A DNA stretch of 64,000 bases from an uncultured Acidobacteriota bacterium (GTDB lineage: Bacteria; Acidobacteriota; UBA6911; RPQK01; JAJDTT01): contig CATOST010000026.1 of NCBI GenBank assembly GCA_951812665.1, positions 58,501-122,500 of the forward strand, read 5' to 3'. Below are positions 8,368-16,492 of this stretch, piece by piece (position 1 is the stretch's first letter; each line of letters starts with the position of its first letter). Under the pieces are notes generated by a model, which did not search any database, was not told the origin of the DNA, and saw only the letters and a list, made by a program, of their open reading frames with translations. The translations under genes and the position numbers were made by a program.

Positions 8368-9405
8368 ATGCCTTTCGTGGAGACCATGACCCCCAGAGAG
8401 CGAGTGATGAACGCGCTGGCCGGCAAGCCGGTGGATCGTCCGCCGGTCTGCAATCCGACCAACGTCGCCACCGTGGAACTCATGGACATGGTGGATGCTC
8501 CGTTTCCGGACGCCTGCCGCGACGGCGAGCTCAACGCACGCTTGGCGGCGACGGGATACACCGAGTTGGGCTTCGACTGCATCATGCCGGTCTTCACCAT
8601 CATCCAGGAGTCTTCCGCCCTGGGATGTGACATGCAGTGGGAGGTCAAGGACAACTGGCCCACGGTACGGATGAACAACCCGATCTGGTCGGGGCCGGAC
8701 GACATCCATATGCCGAAGGATTTTCTGACTCATCCGGACAACGTCTGCGTCCTGGACGCACTCCGGATCCTGAAAAAGGAATATGGAGACGAGGTCGCCG
8801 TCATCGGCAAGGCCATGGGGCCTTGGACGCTGGCCTATCACGTCTTCGGCGTGGAGAAGTTTCTGCTCATGAGCATCGATGATCCGGGGATGACCATGCT
8901 CTGTCTGGATCGGCTCAAGGAAATTTCGGTCGCTTTCTCACTTGCCCAGATCGAAGCCGGCGCCGATGCGCTCACCTTTCCGGATCACGCCACGGGCGAT
9001 CTGGTGAGCGGTGAGTACTACCGCAGGTTCCTGTTGGAGATCCACAAGGAGATGCGGGAGCGAATCCCGTGTCCCCTCATTCTCCATATCTGCGGCCAGA
9101 CGCTGGACCGCCTCGACTACATCGCGCAGTCCGGGATGGCCTGCTTCCACTTCGATTCCAAGAACAACCCTGCCGAAGCCATGAAGATCGCTTCCGGGCG
9201 GATCCGCCTGGTGGGGAATCTGAACAACCCGGAACTCCTCTATAGCCGAGGGCCGGAGGAGGTCCGAGCGGCCGTCAACGAATGCATGGCGGCGGGCGTC
9301 GATATGATTTCCCCCGAGTGTGCCATTCCCCTGGCGACCAAACTGGAAAACCTCATCGAGATTCCACGGGCGGTCAAGGACTGGTGCCGGGATCATTACG
9401 CCTGA
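8368..9405 (+). CDS. MtaA/CmuA-family corrinoid methyltransferase (UroD fold)
   Basis: This 345-residue TIM-barrel protein belongs to the uroporphyrinogen-decarboxylase-like methyltransferases. These move methyl groups to or from a corrinoid protein using a zinc-activated thiol or donor. The zinc motif His-X-Cys...Cys is intact: H240, C242 in LILHICG and C318 in SPECAIP. The same motif is used by MtaA, MtbA and CmuA, whereas true UroD lacks it. The start MTPRERVMNALAG with PVDRPPV is typical. In this cluster it is the best candidate for the substrate-specific methyltransferase, because no MttB/MtgB-type gene is present. The methyl donor is unknown. A decarboxylase role in heme synthesis is unlikely given the zinc site and neighbours. 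Confidence 0.88.
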   Translation: MPFVETMTPRERVMNALAGKPVDRPPVCNPTNVATVELMDMVDAPFPDACRDGELNARLAATGYTELGFDCIMPVFTIIQESSALGCDMQWEVKDNWPTVRMNNPIWSGPDDIHMPKDFLTHPDNVCVLDALRILKKEYGDEVAVIGKAMGPWTLAYHVFGVEKFLLMSIDDPGMTMLCLDRLKEISVAFSLAQIEAGADALTFPDHATGDLVSGEYYRRFLLEIHKEMRERIPCPLILHICGQTLDRLDYIAQSGMACFHFDSKNNPAEAMKIASGRIRLVGNLNNPELLYSRGPEEVRAAVNECMAAGVDMISPECAIPLATKLENLIEIPRAVKDWCRDHYA

Positions 9406-9425
9406 AGCGGTCAACCGGGTATTCC

Positions 9426-10472
9426 ATGTCAAAGCTCGTCCAGGACCCCGGCGGTCTGATCATCATCGGGGAGAACATTCATACGACTCGCATCGTCTTG
9501 CGCAATGGCAAGCGGACTGCGACGGCGCCCGACGGATCCGAAGCCGTCTTCTTCGATCCCAGTGCGGGTGAGCGCCGCTACCTCCGGGTGCCGGAGAGTT
9601 ACAAGAAAACGCAGCCTTACGAGCAAGGTCAGATCAAGCATTTCATGATTGCGGTCCGGAAGGGGATCAGCGGCGATCCCATGGAGGAGGCGGAGGGGAC
9701 CGCCTACATCGAATTCGAGGTCCGCCGCCAGGAAGCCGCCGGCGCCCATTTCCTCGATCTGAACGTTGACGAGATCTCCTATGACATCAAGATTCAGAAG
9801 CGAGCCATGGGATGGCTGGTGGAAAGAGTCCAGGAAATGACGGTGCTGCCTCTCAGCATCGATTCTTCCAATGCGGAGATCATCGCCGCGGGGTTGGGTG
9901 CCCACACCCGCAGGTCGAACCGTCCTCTGGTCAATTCCGTCGCTCTGGAGCGGCTGGAAACCCTGGATCTGGTCCAGGAAAACGATGCCCGCATGATTGT
10001 GACGGCCGCCGGGAAGGAGGGGATGCCGGAGAGCTCGGATGACCGCGTCTCCAACGTGGAACAGGTCATGGAGGCGGCCCTGAGACGGGGATTTCCTCTG
10101 GACGACGTGTACATTGACTGTCTCGTCTTCCCGATATCGGTCTCACCCGAATTTGGGCGTCATTTTCTGGATGCGGTCGAGGAGGTCCGGCGAATCTTCG
10201 GCAATGACGTGCACGTCACCGGCGGGTTGAGCAACGTCTCCTTCGGCCTTCCCAATCGGAAGCTCATCAACGCGACCTTCATTCACCTGAGTCTGGAATC
10301 CGGCATCGACGCCGCCATCATGGATCCCGTCCAGAATCGCGTGCAGGACGTATTCGCCCTGGACTTGGATTCGAAAAGAGTCGGCTTGGCCCGGGACATG
10401 CTTTTGGGCCGGGACGATTTCTGCATGAACTACATTCAGGCTTGGCGGGAGGGTCGGTTGACCGCGGCTTGA
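9426..10472 (+). CDS. Methyltetrahydrofolate:corrinoid methyltransferase (pterin-binding, AcsE-like)
   Basis: This 348-residue pterin-binding TIM barrel (DHPS-like) would transfer the methyl group between the corrinoid protein and tetrahydrofolate. Signatures are IIIGENIHTTR at the N-terminus, HFLDLNVDEI for pterin binding, LPLSIDSSN, and GGLSNVSFGLPNR, a string shared with AcsE/MetH pterin domains. I use the ATG at 9426; an upstream in-frame start would only read the end of the previous gene in the wrong frame. It lies 20 bp after the UroD-fold methyltransferase and just before the corrinoid carrier, the usual two-methyltransferase arrangement. The direction towards THF is inferred from the metF downstream. 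Confidence 0.88.
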   Translation: MSKLVQDPGGLIIIGENIHTTRIVLRNGKRTATAPDGSEAVFFDPSAGERRYLRVPESYKKTQPYEQGQIKHFMIAVRKGISGDPMEEAEGTAYIEFEVRRQEAAGAHFLDLNVDEISYDIKIQKRAMGWLVERVQEMTVLPLSIDSSNAEIIAAGLGAHTRRSNRPLVNSVALERLETLDLVQENDARMIVTAAGKEGMPESSDDRVSNVEQVMEAALRRGFPLDDVYIDCLVFPISVSPEFGRHFLDAVEEVRRIFGNDVHVTGGLSNVSFGLPNRKLINATFIHLSLESGIDAAIMDPVQNRVQDVFALDLDSKRVGLARDMLLGRDDFCMNYIQAWREGRLTAA

Positions 10473-10508
10473 GACCTCCGAAGAGCCCTGTACCAGACGC
10501 CGGCTGGT

Positions 10509-10538
10509 TTGACAAACCTCGACCCGAAAAGGTTTAAT
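10509..10538 (+). promoter_or_regulatory. Candidate promoter ahead of the corrinoid protein gene
   Basis: TTGACA (10509-10514) and TTTAAT (10533-10538) are 18 bp apart, a near-consensus sigma70 pair in the 125-bp gap before the corrinoid gene. It would allow the corrinoid carrier and downstream genes to be transcribed separately from the first four genes of the cluster. Confidence 0.5.
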
Positions 10539-10597
10539 TTCCCTCTTGGTTCACCTACGCGTCCTTAAAGATCGGTGATCCGGGTGGTCTTTCCAGT

Positions 10598-11365
10598 ATG
10601 TCGAATATCAATGAGGGCCTGACCAGGGAACTCCGCCACGTGGCGCGGCGGCACGAGCGAGAGCACATCAAGTCGCTCTTCCGGAACGCCGATCCTTTGA
10701 TGCAAGAGATCAGCTATGCCCTGATCATAGGCAACCAGCACGAGGTCGACCGCCTCACGAGGGAGGCCCTGGACTCCGATTACGCCGCCAACACGGTGTT
10801 GGACGACGGACTGATTGCCGGCATGGCCCTGGTCGGGATCAAGTTCCGGGACAACATTATCTTCGTTCCCGAGGTTCTGATTTCAGCCCGTGCCATGAAA
10901 GCCGGGATGGCGCACATCGAACCCATACTATCCGCTTCCGATATTCCACCCATGGGTACCGTGGTTATGGGAACGGTCAAGGGTGACCTCCACGATATCG
11001 GGAAAAACCTGTGCATCATGATGCTCCGGGGAGCCGGTTTCATCGTGCACGATCTGGGTGTCGATACCAAGCCGGACGAGTTTGTCGATTCGGTGTTTGA
11101 ATATGAACCCCAGATCATCGGAATGTCGGCCCTGCTGACGACGACCATGCCCAACATGGGACGAACCATCCAGGCTCTGGAGGATGCGGGTCTGAGAGAT
11201 GTGATCAACACCATGGTGGGTGGAGCTCCGGTGACTCAGGAATTTGCGGACGACATGGGGGCCGACCGCTATGGCAAGGACGCCATTGACTGTGTGGACA
11301 AGGCCAAGGAACTCCTGGGGATCGGGCAGGAAACACCTCGGGAGGCTGTCTCCGAATCTTCCTAG
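10598..11365 (+). CDS. Corrinoid (B12-binding) methyl carrier protein
   Basis: This 255-residue corrinoid carrier is of the MtbC/MetH-like type. Residues about 20-110 form the helical cap domain (B12-binding 2). The Rossmann-like cobalamin-binding domain then begins with the base-off/His-on motif DLHDIG (D130, H132, G135), followed by the MSALLTTTM and VGGAPV segments that line the cobalamin tail. It carries the methyl group on cobalt between the two methyltransferases encoded just upstream. It has its own promoter-like sequence. Length and motifs are normal, and I have no doubt about the family. Confidence 0.92.
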   Translation: MSNINEGLTRELRHVARRHEREHIKSLFRNADPLMQEISYALIIGNQHEVDRLTREALDSDYAANTVLDDGLIAGMALVGIKFRDNIIFVPEVLISARAMKAGMAHIEPILSASDIPPMGTVVMGTVKGDLHDIGKNLCIMMLRGAGFIVHDLGVDTKPDEFVDSVFEYEPQIIGMSALLTTTMPNMGRTIQALEDAGLRDVINTMVGGAPVTQEFADDMGADRYGKDAIDCVDKAKELLGIGQETPREAVSESS

Positions 11366-11388
11366 GACCGATCCTCGACGGACTTGCA

Positions 11389-11655
11389 GTGCCACGAACA
11401 GACGTCCCTGGGAACTTCCAACCTGTCGACAAGGCGAAACTCAAGGCCAGCATGGATCGCCTCTGGGAGATCTACCAACAGATCGGCGAGACTGCCAATC
11501 TCGTATCCAAATGGCGGTGTCCCTACAAGAATGCCCGGGATTGCTGCACCGCGCGATTCGGGTGCCGAAACCAGTCCAGGCGTTCCGGATCCGAAGGGTT
11601 GCCTCTCTGTACCGGAAGTGACGATCTGAATTATCGGGATGCCTGGGAAGTCTAG
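11389..11655 (+). CDS. Small five-cysteine protein of the C1 cluster, unknown function
   Basis: This 88-residue protein is not one I can name. Its N-terminal half is helical, with no signal peptide. The C-terminal half has five cysteines: C44, C52, C53, C59 and C74, in RCPYKNARDCC, FGCRNQ and PLCTGSD. That spacing could hold zinc or an Fe-S cluster. The GTG start lies 23 bp after the corrinoid protein gene, and the gene points the same way as the cluster. Its position between carrier and reactivase suggests a role in corrinoid redox state or assembly, which is inference only. Confidence 0.6.
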   Translation: MPRTDVPGNFQPVDKAKLKASMDRLWEIYQQIGETANLVSKWRCPYKNARDCCTARFGCRNQSRRSGSEGLPLCTGSDDLNYRDAWEV

Positions 11656-11769
11656 CCTTCCGTGGCGGCTCTTACCACAGGCTGTCGGCTGACCGGATCC
11701 TGCGACCACTTTCGTTAGACGAACCGGCAATCGCGCCCGCGGAGCGCTGGAACAGGGTGTTGCGCTGTC

Positions 11770-13407
11770 ATGTCCCCCCTCCACTACGGAAATCGCAAAC
11801 TGGATCTGGTTCCCGGCAGGACCATTTTCGACTATGCGGACGACCTTCAGGTGCGGGTTCCGACCTCCTGTCGCCGCAGCGGGGAATGTCACGAGTGCAT
11901 CGTCCAGATCGTCCGGGGTGGGGAAGCCTTGACCTCCGCCTCGGAAGCCGAGGAGTTTCTCCGTGACGACTATCGGCTTGCCTGTCAAGCCCGGGTCCTG
12001 GACTCCGACGCAACCATCGAATTTGCCCTGCTGCGCCGCCGTCCCAGGATCCTGACCCAAGCCGTTCGGCGCCAGGCTCCCATCGAGCCCATGACGCGGC
12101 TTCAGGGAGCCAATGTCGTCTATGACGGCAATATCATCGACTCTCATCGGGGCGGGATCTACGGCCTTGCCGTAGACCTGGGGACGACGACCGTTGCCCT
12201 GAATCTGGTGGATCTCGGCAGCGGAGCGGTCCTGCACACCGGTTCGTTCGAAAATCCGCAGAGATTCGGCGGCAGCGACATCATGCGCCGGATTTCCTAT
12301 GACGGTGGGTCCTATCGGGGAGAGCTTCAGAACTCGGTGATTGCCGGACTCAACTACGAGATCCGTGAGTTGAGCCGGATGACAGGGGTGCCGCGGCGCC
12401 AGATCTACGAGGTCGTCCTCGTGGGCAACGCCGCCATGAGAGACCTGTTTTTCGGCCTCGACATCCAGACCATCGGCGAAAGACCGTACCAGTCCATCAC
12501 CCAACTGGAAATGGAACGAGGCGAAAGAGCCGACACCGTCCTGAATTTCCCGGCCCGGGATCTGGGACTGAGAGTCCATCCCGACGCCAACGTCTACGGC
12601 GGGCCGTTGATCGGTTGTCACGTCGGCGCCGACGTGGCCGCCGACCTGCTGGCCGTCGGCATGGATGAGGAAGAAGATGCGGTCATGTTGGTCGATGTGG
12701 GAACCAACACGGAAGTGGTGGTCGGCAACCGCCATGGCATGATGGCCGCCTCCTGCCCGGCAGGACCCGCATTCGAGGGGGGTGAGATCACCTTCGGCAT
12801 GCCCGGTTACGACGGCGCCATCGAGTCGGTCGAACTCCGGAACGGAGAGGTGATCTGGAGGACCATCGGTGGAGCCGCACCGGAGGGGATCTGCGGTTCG
12901 GGCCTGATCGACCTCCTGGCAGAGTTGCGCCGGGTAGACGACATGAACTATCTCGGCGTTCTTGCGGGAGGGCTGGACCGGTTCACCATTCCGGGCGAAC
13001 GCGGGATTTTCTTGTCCCGAGCCGACATCAGCGCCCTGGCACAGGCGAAGGCGGCCAATTACTCGGGTCAGTGGATCGTTCTCAGGAAGTACGGGATCTC
13101 GCCGGTCAAGCTCAAGCGGCTCTATCTGGCGGGAGGCTTTGCCAACTACGTCAACGTGGACAACGCCATGTCCATCGGGTTTATCCCACCGCTTCCCCAA
13201 GGCCGCGTCGCCAAGGTGGGAAACAGCGCGCTTGAGGGAGCCACGCTCATGTTGACCAGCCGGACCCTCAGGCGCCGCCTGGAAGAGATGGTCAGGCGTA
13301 TTGAACACGTCGAGTTGGAGACGACCGAAGATTTCTTCGATATTTTTGTGGAAGGATGTCTGTTCAAGGCCATGCCGGCGGTGTTGGATTCGGGTCCGAC
13401 AGCTTGA
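11770..13407 (+). CDS. [2Fe-2S] reductive activator of corrinoid proteins (RACo-type, DUF4445/ASKHA)
   Basis: This 545-residue protein would restore cob(II)alamin to the active cob(I) state using ATP and a low-potential electron. The N-terminus is a plant-type [2Fe-2S] ferredoxin domain with ligands C34, C40, C43 and C72. A linker (about 95-130) leads to the ASKHA ATPase fold, beginning YGLAVDLGTTTVALN near 137. Phosphate-binding repeats VDVGTNTEVVVGN and CGSGLIDLLAEL follow, and a C-terminal LYLAGGFANYVN. The N-terminal ferredoxin makes it RACo-like rather than RamA-like, where the clusters are C-terminal. It starts at an ATG 114 bp after the small Cys protein and continues the operon. Confidence 0.9.
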   Translation: MSPLHYGNRKLDLVPGRTIFDYADDLQVRVPTSCRRSGECHECIVQIVRGGEALTSASEAEEFLRDDYRLACQARVLDSDATIEFALLRRRPRILTQAVRRQAPIEPMTRLQGANVVYDGNIIDSHRGGIYGLAVDLGTTTVALNLVDLGSGAVLHTGSFENPQRFGGSDIMRRISYDGGSYRGELQNSVIAGLNYEIRELSRMTGVPRRQIYEVVLVGNAAMRDLFFGLDIQTIGERPYQSITQLEMERGERADTVLNFPARDLGLRVHPDANVYGGPLIGCHVGADVAADLLAVGMDEEEDAVMLVDVGTNTEVVVGNRHGMMAASCPAGPAFEGGEITFGMPGYDGAIESVELRNGEVIWRTIGGAAPEGICGSGLIDLLAELRRVDDMNYLGVLAGGLDRFTIPGERGIFLSRADISALAQAKAANYSGQWIVLRKYGISPVKLKRLYLAGGFANYVNVDNAMSIGFIPPLPQGRVAKVGNSALEGATLMLTSRTLRRRLEEMVRRIEHVELETTEDFFDIFVEGCLFKAMPAVLDSGPTA

Positions 13408-13426
13408 ACGAGCGCAGGAGAAAACC

Positions 13427-13879
13427 GTGAGATTCCTTCAGAACCATCCTCAAGTATTAGAGTCGATCTATCTGATCAGTCTCAAAATTCTTGGTTGGTT
13501 CCGGTCGTCGCTCAAACCCGGGAGCCGGATCGAACGGTTCCTGATTCCGGCGGAGCGATTGACCAAAGGCGCCGTGTTCGACTGCCGCATGTGCGGACAG
13601 TGCGTCCTGCACAGCACCGGGATGACCTGTCCCATGACCTGCCCCAAGAATCTCCGCAACGGACCCTGCGGCGGGGTGCGGCCGAACGGACATTGCGAAG
13701 TGGTTCCCGAGATGCCGTGCGTCTGGGTGCAGGCTTGGGAACGATCCCGAAAGATGCCCCACTTCGGATCCGAGATCCTGCACGTGCTTCCGCCGCTGAG
13801 TCACGACCTCCAGGGATCGTCCGCCTGGGTCAACCACTTCTCGGATGCCGGAAAGGCGAAGTCCCGTTGGCAGCAGTGA
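13427..13879 (+). CDS. Methylenetetrahydrofolate reductase C-terminal (PF12225-like) Cys-rich protein
   Basis: This 150-residue protein resembles the MTHFR C-terminal family, found as a separate small subunit next to MetF in many C1 clusters. It carries eight cysteines in the core (53, 56, 59, 68, 72, 81, 90, 98), with the characteristic CRMCGQC and NGPCGGVRPNGHC strings. They are likely ligands for zinc or an Fe-S cluster. I use the GTG at 13427, preceded by CAGGAG. Its stop overlaps the metF start (GTGA), which implies coupled translation and probably a complex with MetF. Confidence 0.82.
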   Translation: MRFLQNHPQVLESIYLISLKILGWFRSSLKPGSRIERFLIPAERLTKGAVFDCRMCGQCVLHSTGMTCPMTCPKNLRNGPCGGVRPNGHCEVVPEMPCVWVQAWERSRKMPHFGSEILHVLPPLSHDLQGSSAWVNHFSDAGKAKSRWQQ

Positions 13880-14823
13880 ACCCCATGAAGTCCGGCTCCA
13901 GGCTGGAGCGGGTGCTTCGCACGGGCGGATTCGCCGTCACCGCCGAGATCAATTCCCCCGACACCGCGGACCCCGATACGGTCGCCGAAAGGGCGCTGGT
14001 CCTGGCCCCGGTATGCGATGCCATCAACGCCACCGACGCTTCCGGGGCCCATGTCCACATGTCCAGCGTGGCCGTCTGTTCCCTGCTGGTGAAGGCGGGC
14101 TACGAGCCGGTGCTGCAGGTCGCCTGCCGGGACCGGAACCGGATCGCGATTCAGGGAGACCTGCTGGGAGCCGCGGCCCTGGGGGTCCGGAACGTGTTGT
14201 GCCTGACGGGCGACGGCGTGGGCGTGGGAGACCATCCGGACGCCAAGCCGGTCTTCGATCTGGATTGCATGACTCTGTTGAGAACGGCCCGCCTGCTCCG
14301 GGACGGGGGCCGCTTCCTGAGTGGCAGGAAGCTGGAATCCAGCCCCCGGATTTTTCTGGGGGCCGCCAGCAATCCCTTCGCCCCCCCCTTCGATTACCGT
14401 CCGTTCCGGCTGCTGAAAAAGATCGAAGCGGGGGCGGACTTCATCCAGAGCCAGTACTGTTTCGACATGCCCAGGCTCCGTCGCTTCATGACGTCCGTCC
14501 GGGAGTTGGGTTTGCACGAGAAGGTCTTCTTCCTACTGGGGGTCGGCCCCCTCCGCTCGGCCAAGGCGGCTCAATGGATCCGAAACAACATTCCCGGCGT
14601 GGTGATCCCGGATGAGGTGGTCCGCCGTCTCAAGGGAGTTCCCGGCAACCGTCAGCGCCGCGAGGGCATGCAGATTTGCGTCGAGATCATCCGCGAAGCG
14701 CGGGAGATTCCCGGGATCAGCGGAGTCCACATCATGGCCTATCGGCAGGAGGAGTTGGTGGCCGAAATCGTAGAGGCGGCTGGACTCCCGCCCCGAGCGT
14801 CCGACCGGTCCGTTTCCCCGTGA
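13876..14823 (+). CDS. metF: 5,10-methylenetetrahydrofolate reductase
   Basis: This 315-residue FAD-dependent TIM barrel interconverts methyl-THF and methylene-THF. FAVTAEINSPD near residue 20 supplies the catalytic-type Glu. LCLTGDGVGVGDHPD near 110 is the FAD-binding signature, and FIQSQYCFD near 190 follows the family pattern. The GTG at 13876 overlaps the upstream stop; an ATG at 13885 is an alternative. Being last in the corrinoid cluster, it probably runs in the oxidative direction, taking methyl groups arriving on THF into the C1 pool. It could also serve methionine synthesis. A repeat element begins 49 bp after its stop. Confidence 0.88.
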   Translation: MNPMKSGSRLERVLRTGGFAVTAEINSPDTADPDTVAERALVLAPVCDAINATDASGAHVHMSSVAVCSLLVKAGYEPVLQVACRDRNRIAIQGDLLGAAALGVRNVLCLTGDGVGVGDHPDAKPVFDLDCMTLLRTARLLRDGGRFLSGRKLESSPRIFLGAASNPFAPPFDYRPFRLLKKIEAGADFIQSQYCFDMPRLRRFMTSVRELGLHEKVFFLLGVGPLRSAKAAQWIRNNIPGVVIPDEVVRRLKGVPGNRQRREGMQICVEIIREAREIPGISGVHIMAYRQEELVAEIVEAAGLPPRASDRSVSP

Positions 14824-14872
14824 CGTCGCTCGAATCCGGATACTCCCCGTGTATCCACCCTCCGGACCCTAA

Positions 14873-15030
14873 CAGCCCGTGGCAAAAGTCATCACGGCAT
14901 TCGACCGTCCCTGCATCCCGGCGGACGGCGTTGCGATTCGGGCACATACTCCCGGTATGCACCCGAATCGCGCCTTGTCCGGCGGGCGCAGGAACGGTCT
15001 CGGTGCTCGCGGGACTTTCACCACGGACTG
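14873..15030 (+). repeat. Foldback repeat element, complete copy A (158 bp)
   Basis: The element runs from CAGCCCGTGG to CCACGGACTG, with a perfect 4-bp direct repeat CTAA on both sides (14869-14872 and 15031-15034). The two halves are inverted copies of each other over nearly their whole length, folding into one hairpin about a central CATAC/GTATG pair flanked by GCGATTCGGG and CCCGAATCGC. It lies between metF and the symporter gene, whose TAG stop is made by the right-hand CTAA. Confidence 0.92.
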
Positions 15031-16488
15031 CTAACCGATAGGATCGGGCAGCCGAGGCACGCGAGCCGCGTAAGTGTCTCCCGCCTCGTAGGTCTTCCGG
15101 GTGACGTCCGCGACGCGGCGGCTCAGGAAGATCAGCGCGAGGAGATTGGGAAACGCCATGGCGGCGTTACAGATGTCTCCCACGTTGGTGATGATCGAGG
15201 AATAGCGCCCCGTGAGCAGCGCTCCCGCGAACAGGAGCACCACGAAGAGGATCCGGTACGGCTTGACGACTTTCAGGCCGAAGAGGTACTCGCAGCAGAT
15301 CTGACCGTAGTAGCTCCAACCGATCAGCGTGGTGAAACCGAAGACCAGGGAAGCGAAGGCGACGACCAGGCCGCCCCACCCTCCGGTCCAATCGGGCATG
15401 CCCATGCTGAACGCGTGCACCGTGAGATCGGCCCCCCGGAGACCGTCCTCCACGAGGAAGGAGGCGCCGCGGTAGGCGCCGGAGACGGTAATGGCCAGAG
15501 CCGTCAACGTGCAGACGATGATGGTGTCGATGAAGGTGCCCATCATGGCGATGCCACCCTGGACCACGGGGTATCGAGTTCGGGCAGCCCCATGGGCGAT
15601 GGCCGCACTTCCCAGGCCCGACTCGTTGGAGAGGACGCCGCGAGCTACTCCGAATCGCATCGCCTGCTGAACGCCGATGCCCACGCCCCCCCCAAACACG
15701 GCCTCAGGACTGAAGGCGGACACGACGATCAGCCGGAAGGCGTCCGGAACCAGCGAGATGTTGCTGATGATCACCAGCAACGCGCCGGAAAAGTAGAAAA
15801 TGATCATCACCGGGACCAGACGCTCGGCCACGGCTCCGATCCGGCGTATGCCGCCGATGATCACCAGTCCCACCAGCAGGCTCATGATCAGGCCGGTCAC
15901 CCATTGGGGAGTTCCAAACTGCTCCCGGACCGCCATGGCCATGGACTGGGACTGGAACATGTTTCCGGTTCCAAAAAGGGCGGTCGCCGCACCGCACACG
16001 GCAAAGATGCCCCCCAAGACGAATCCCAGTTGCCCCCTGACGCCGTCTCGACAGTAGTACATGGGCCCGCCGGCCATGGTTCCGTCCCGCATGCGCCGGC
16101 GAAAGAGAATGGCCAGAACCGCTTCCGAGTACTTGGTGGCCATTCCGAAGACGGCGGTGATCCACATCCAGAAGGCGGCTCCCGGACCGCCGGCTGCAAT
16201 GGCCGTCGCGACGCCGGCGATGTTTCCGTTGCCCACAGTCGCCGACAACGCGGTCATCAGGGCCTGAAACGGAGTGATGTCCCCCTGGGAACGCTTGTGG
16301 TCGCGGGTCTCCGCCTTGGGCCCCTTCAAGATCTGCCGGACAGAGCTGGCCAGATGACGAATCTGAACGAAACGGGTCATTCCGGTCAGGAGGATCCCGG
16401 TGCCGAAGAGCAGCACGATCATGGGGAGACCCCAGATCCAACCCGAGACCGTCGTCGTGTTCGTCAACAGCCAATCCAGAACCTGCAT
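15031..16488 (-). CDS. Sodium:alanine/glycine symporter (AGCS family)
   Basis: This is a 485-residue inner-membrane amino-acid:Na+ symporter. Around ten hydrophobic segments are visible, along with the family signature ATVGNGNIAGVATAIAAGGPGA near residue 95 and GVARGVLSNESGLGSAAIAHGAA near 290. I start at the ATG at 16488 because the 59 residues upstream are Ser/Arg-rich and overlap the glycosyltransferase gene. The stop codon lies in the 4-bp duplication of repeat copy A. It is 4 bp downstream of a glycosyltransferase gene on the same strand, so probably co-transcribed, although no functional link is evident. Confidence 0.9.
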   Translation of the reverse strand: MQVLDWLLTNTTTVSGWIWGLPMIVLLFGTGILLTGMTRFVQIRHLASSVRQILKGPKAETRDHKRSQGDITPFQALMTALSATVGNGNIAGVATAIAAGGPGAAFWMWITAVFGMATKYSEAVLAILFRRRMRDGTMAGGPMYYCRDGVRGQLGFVLGGIFAVCGAATALFGTGNMFQSQSMAMAVREQFGTPQWVTGLIMSLLVGLVIIGGIRRIGAVAERLVPVMIIFYFSGALLVIISNISLVPDAFRLIVVSAFSPEAVFGGGVGIGVQQAMRFGVARGVLSNESGLGSAAIAHGAARTRYPVVQGGIAMMGTFIDTIIVCTLTALAITVSGAYRGASFLVEDGLRGADLTVHAFSMGMPDWTGGWGGLVVAFASLVFGFTTLIGWSYYGQICCEYLFGLKVVKPYRILFVVLLFAGALLTGRYSSIITNVGDICNAAMAFPNLLALIFLSRRVADVTRKTYEAGDTYAARVPRLPDPIG

Positions 16489-16492
16489 GGGA

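Noticed and set aside
11362..13308. A 648-codon open frame antisense to the RACo-type reactivase
   Set aside because: It has no recognisable family motif and mirrors a well-supported gene with Fe-S and ASKHA signatures; such antisense frames are common in GC-rich DNA. The same applies to long antisense frames over the symporter, glnE, pyc and dnaE.
14873..15030. Repeat as a CRISPR unit or integron attC site
   Set aside because: Copies are dispersed, have target duplications and opposite orientations, and there are no cas or integrase genes nearby.
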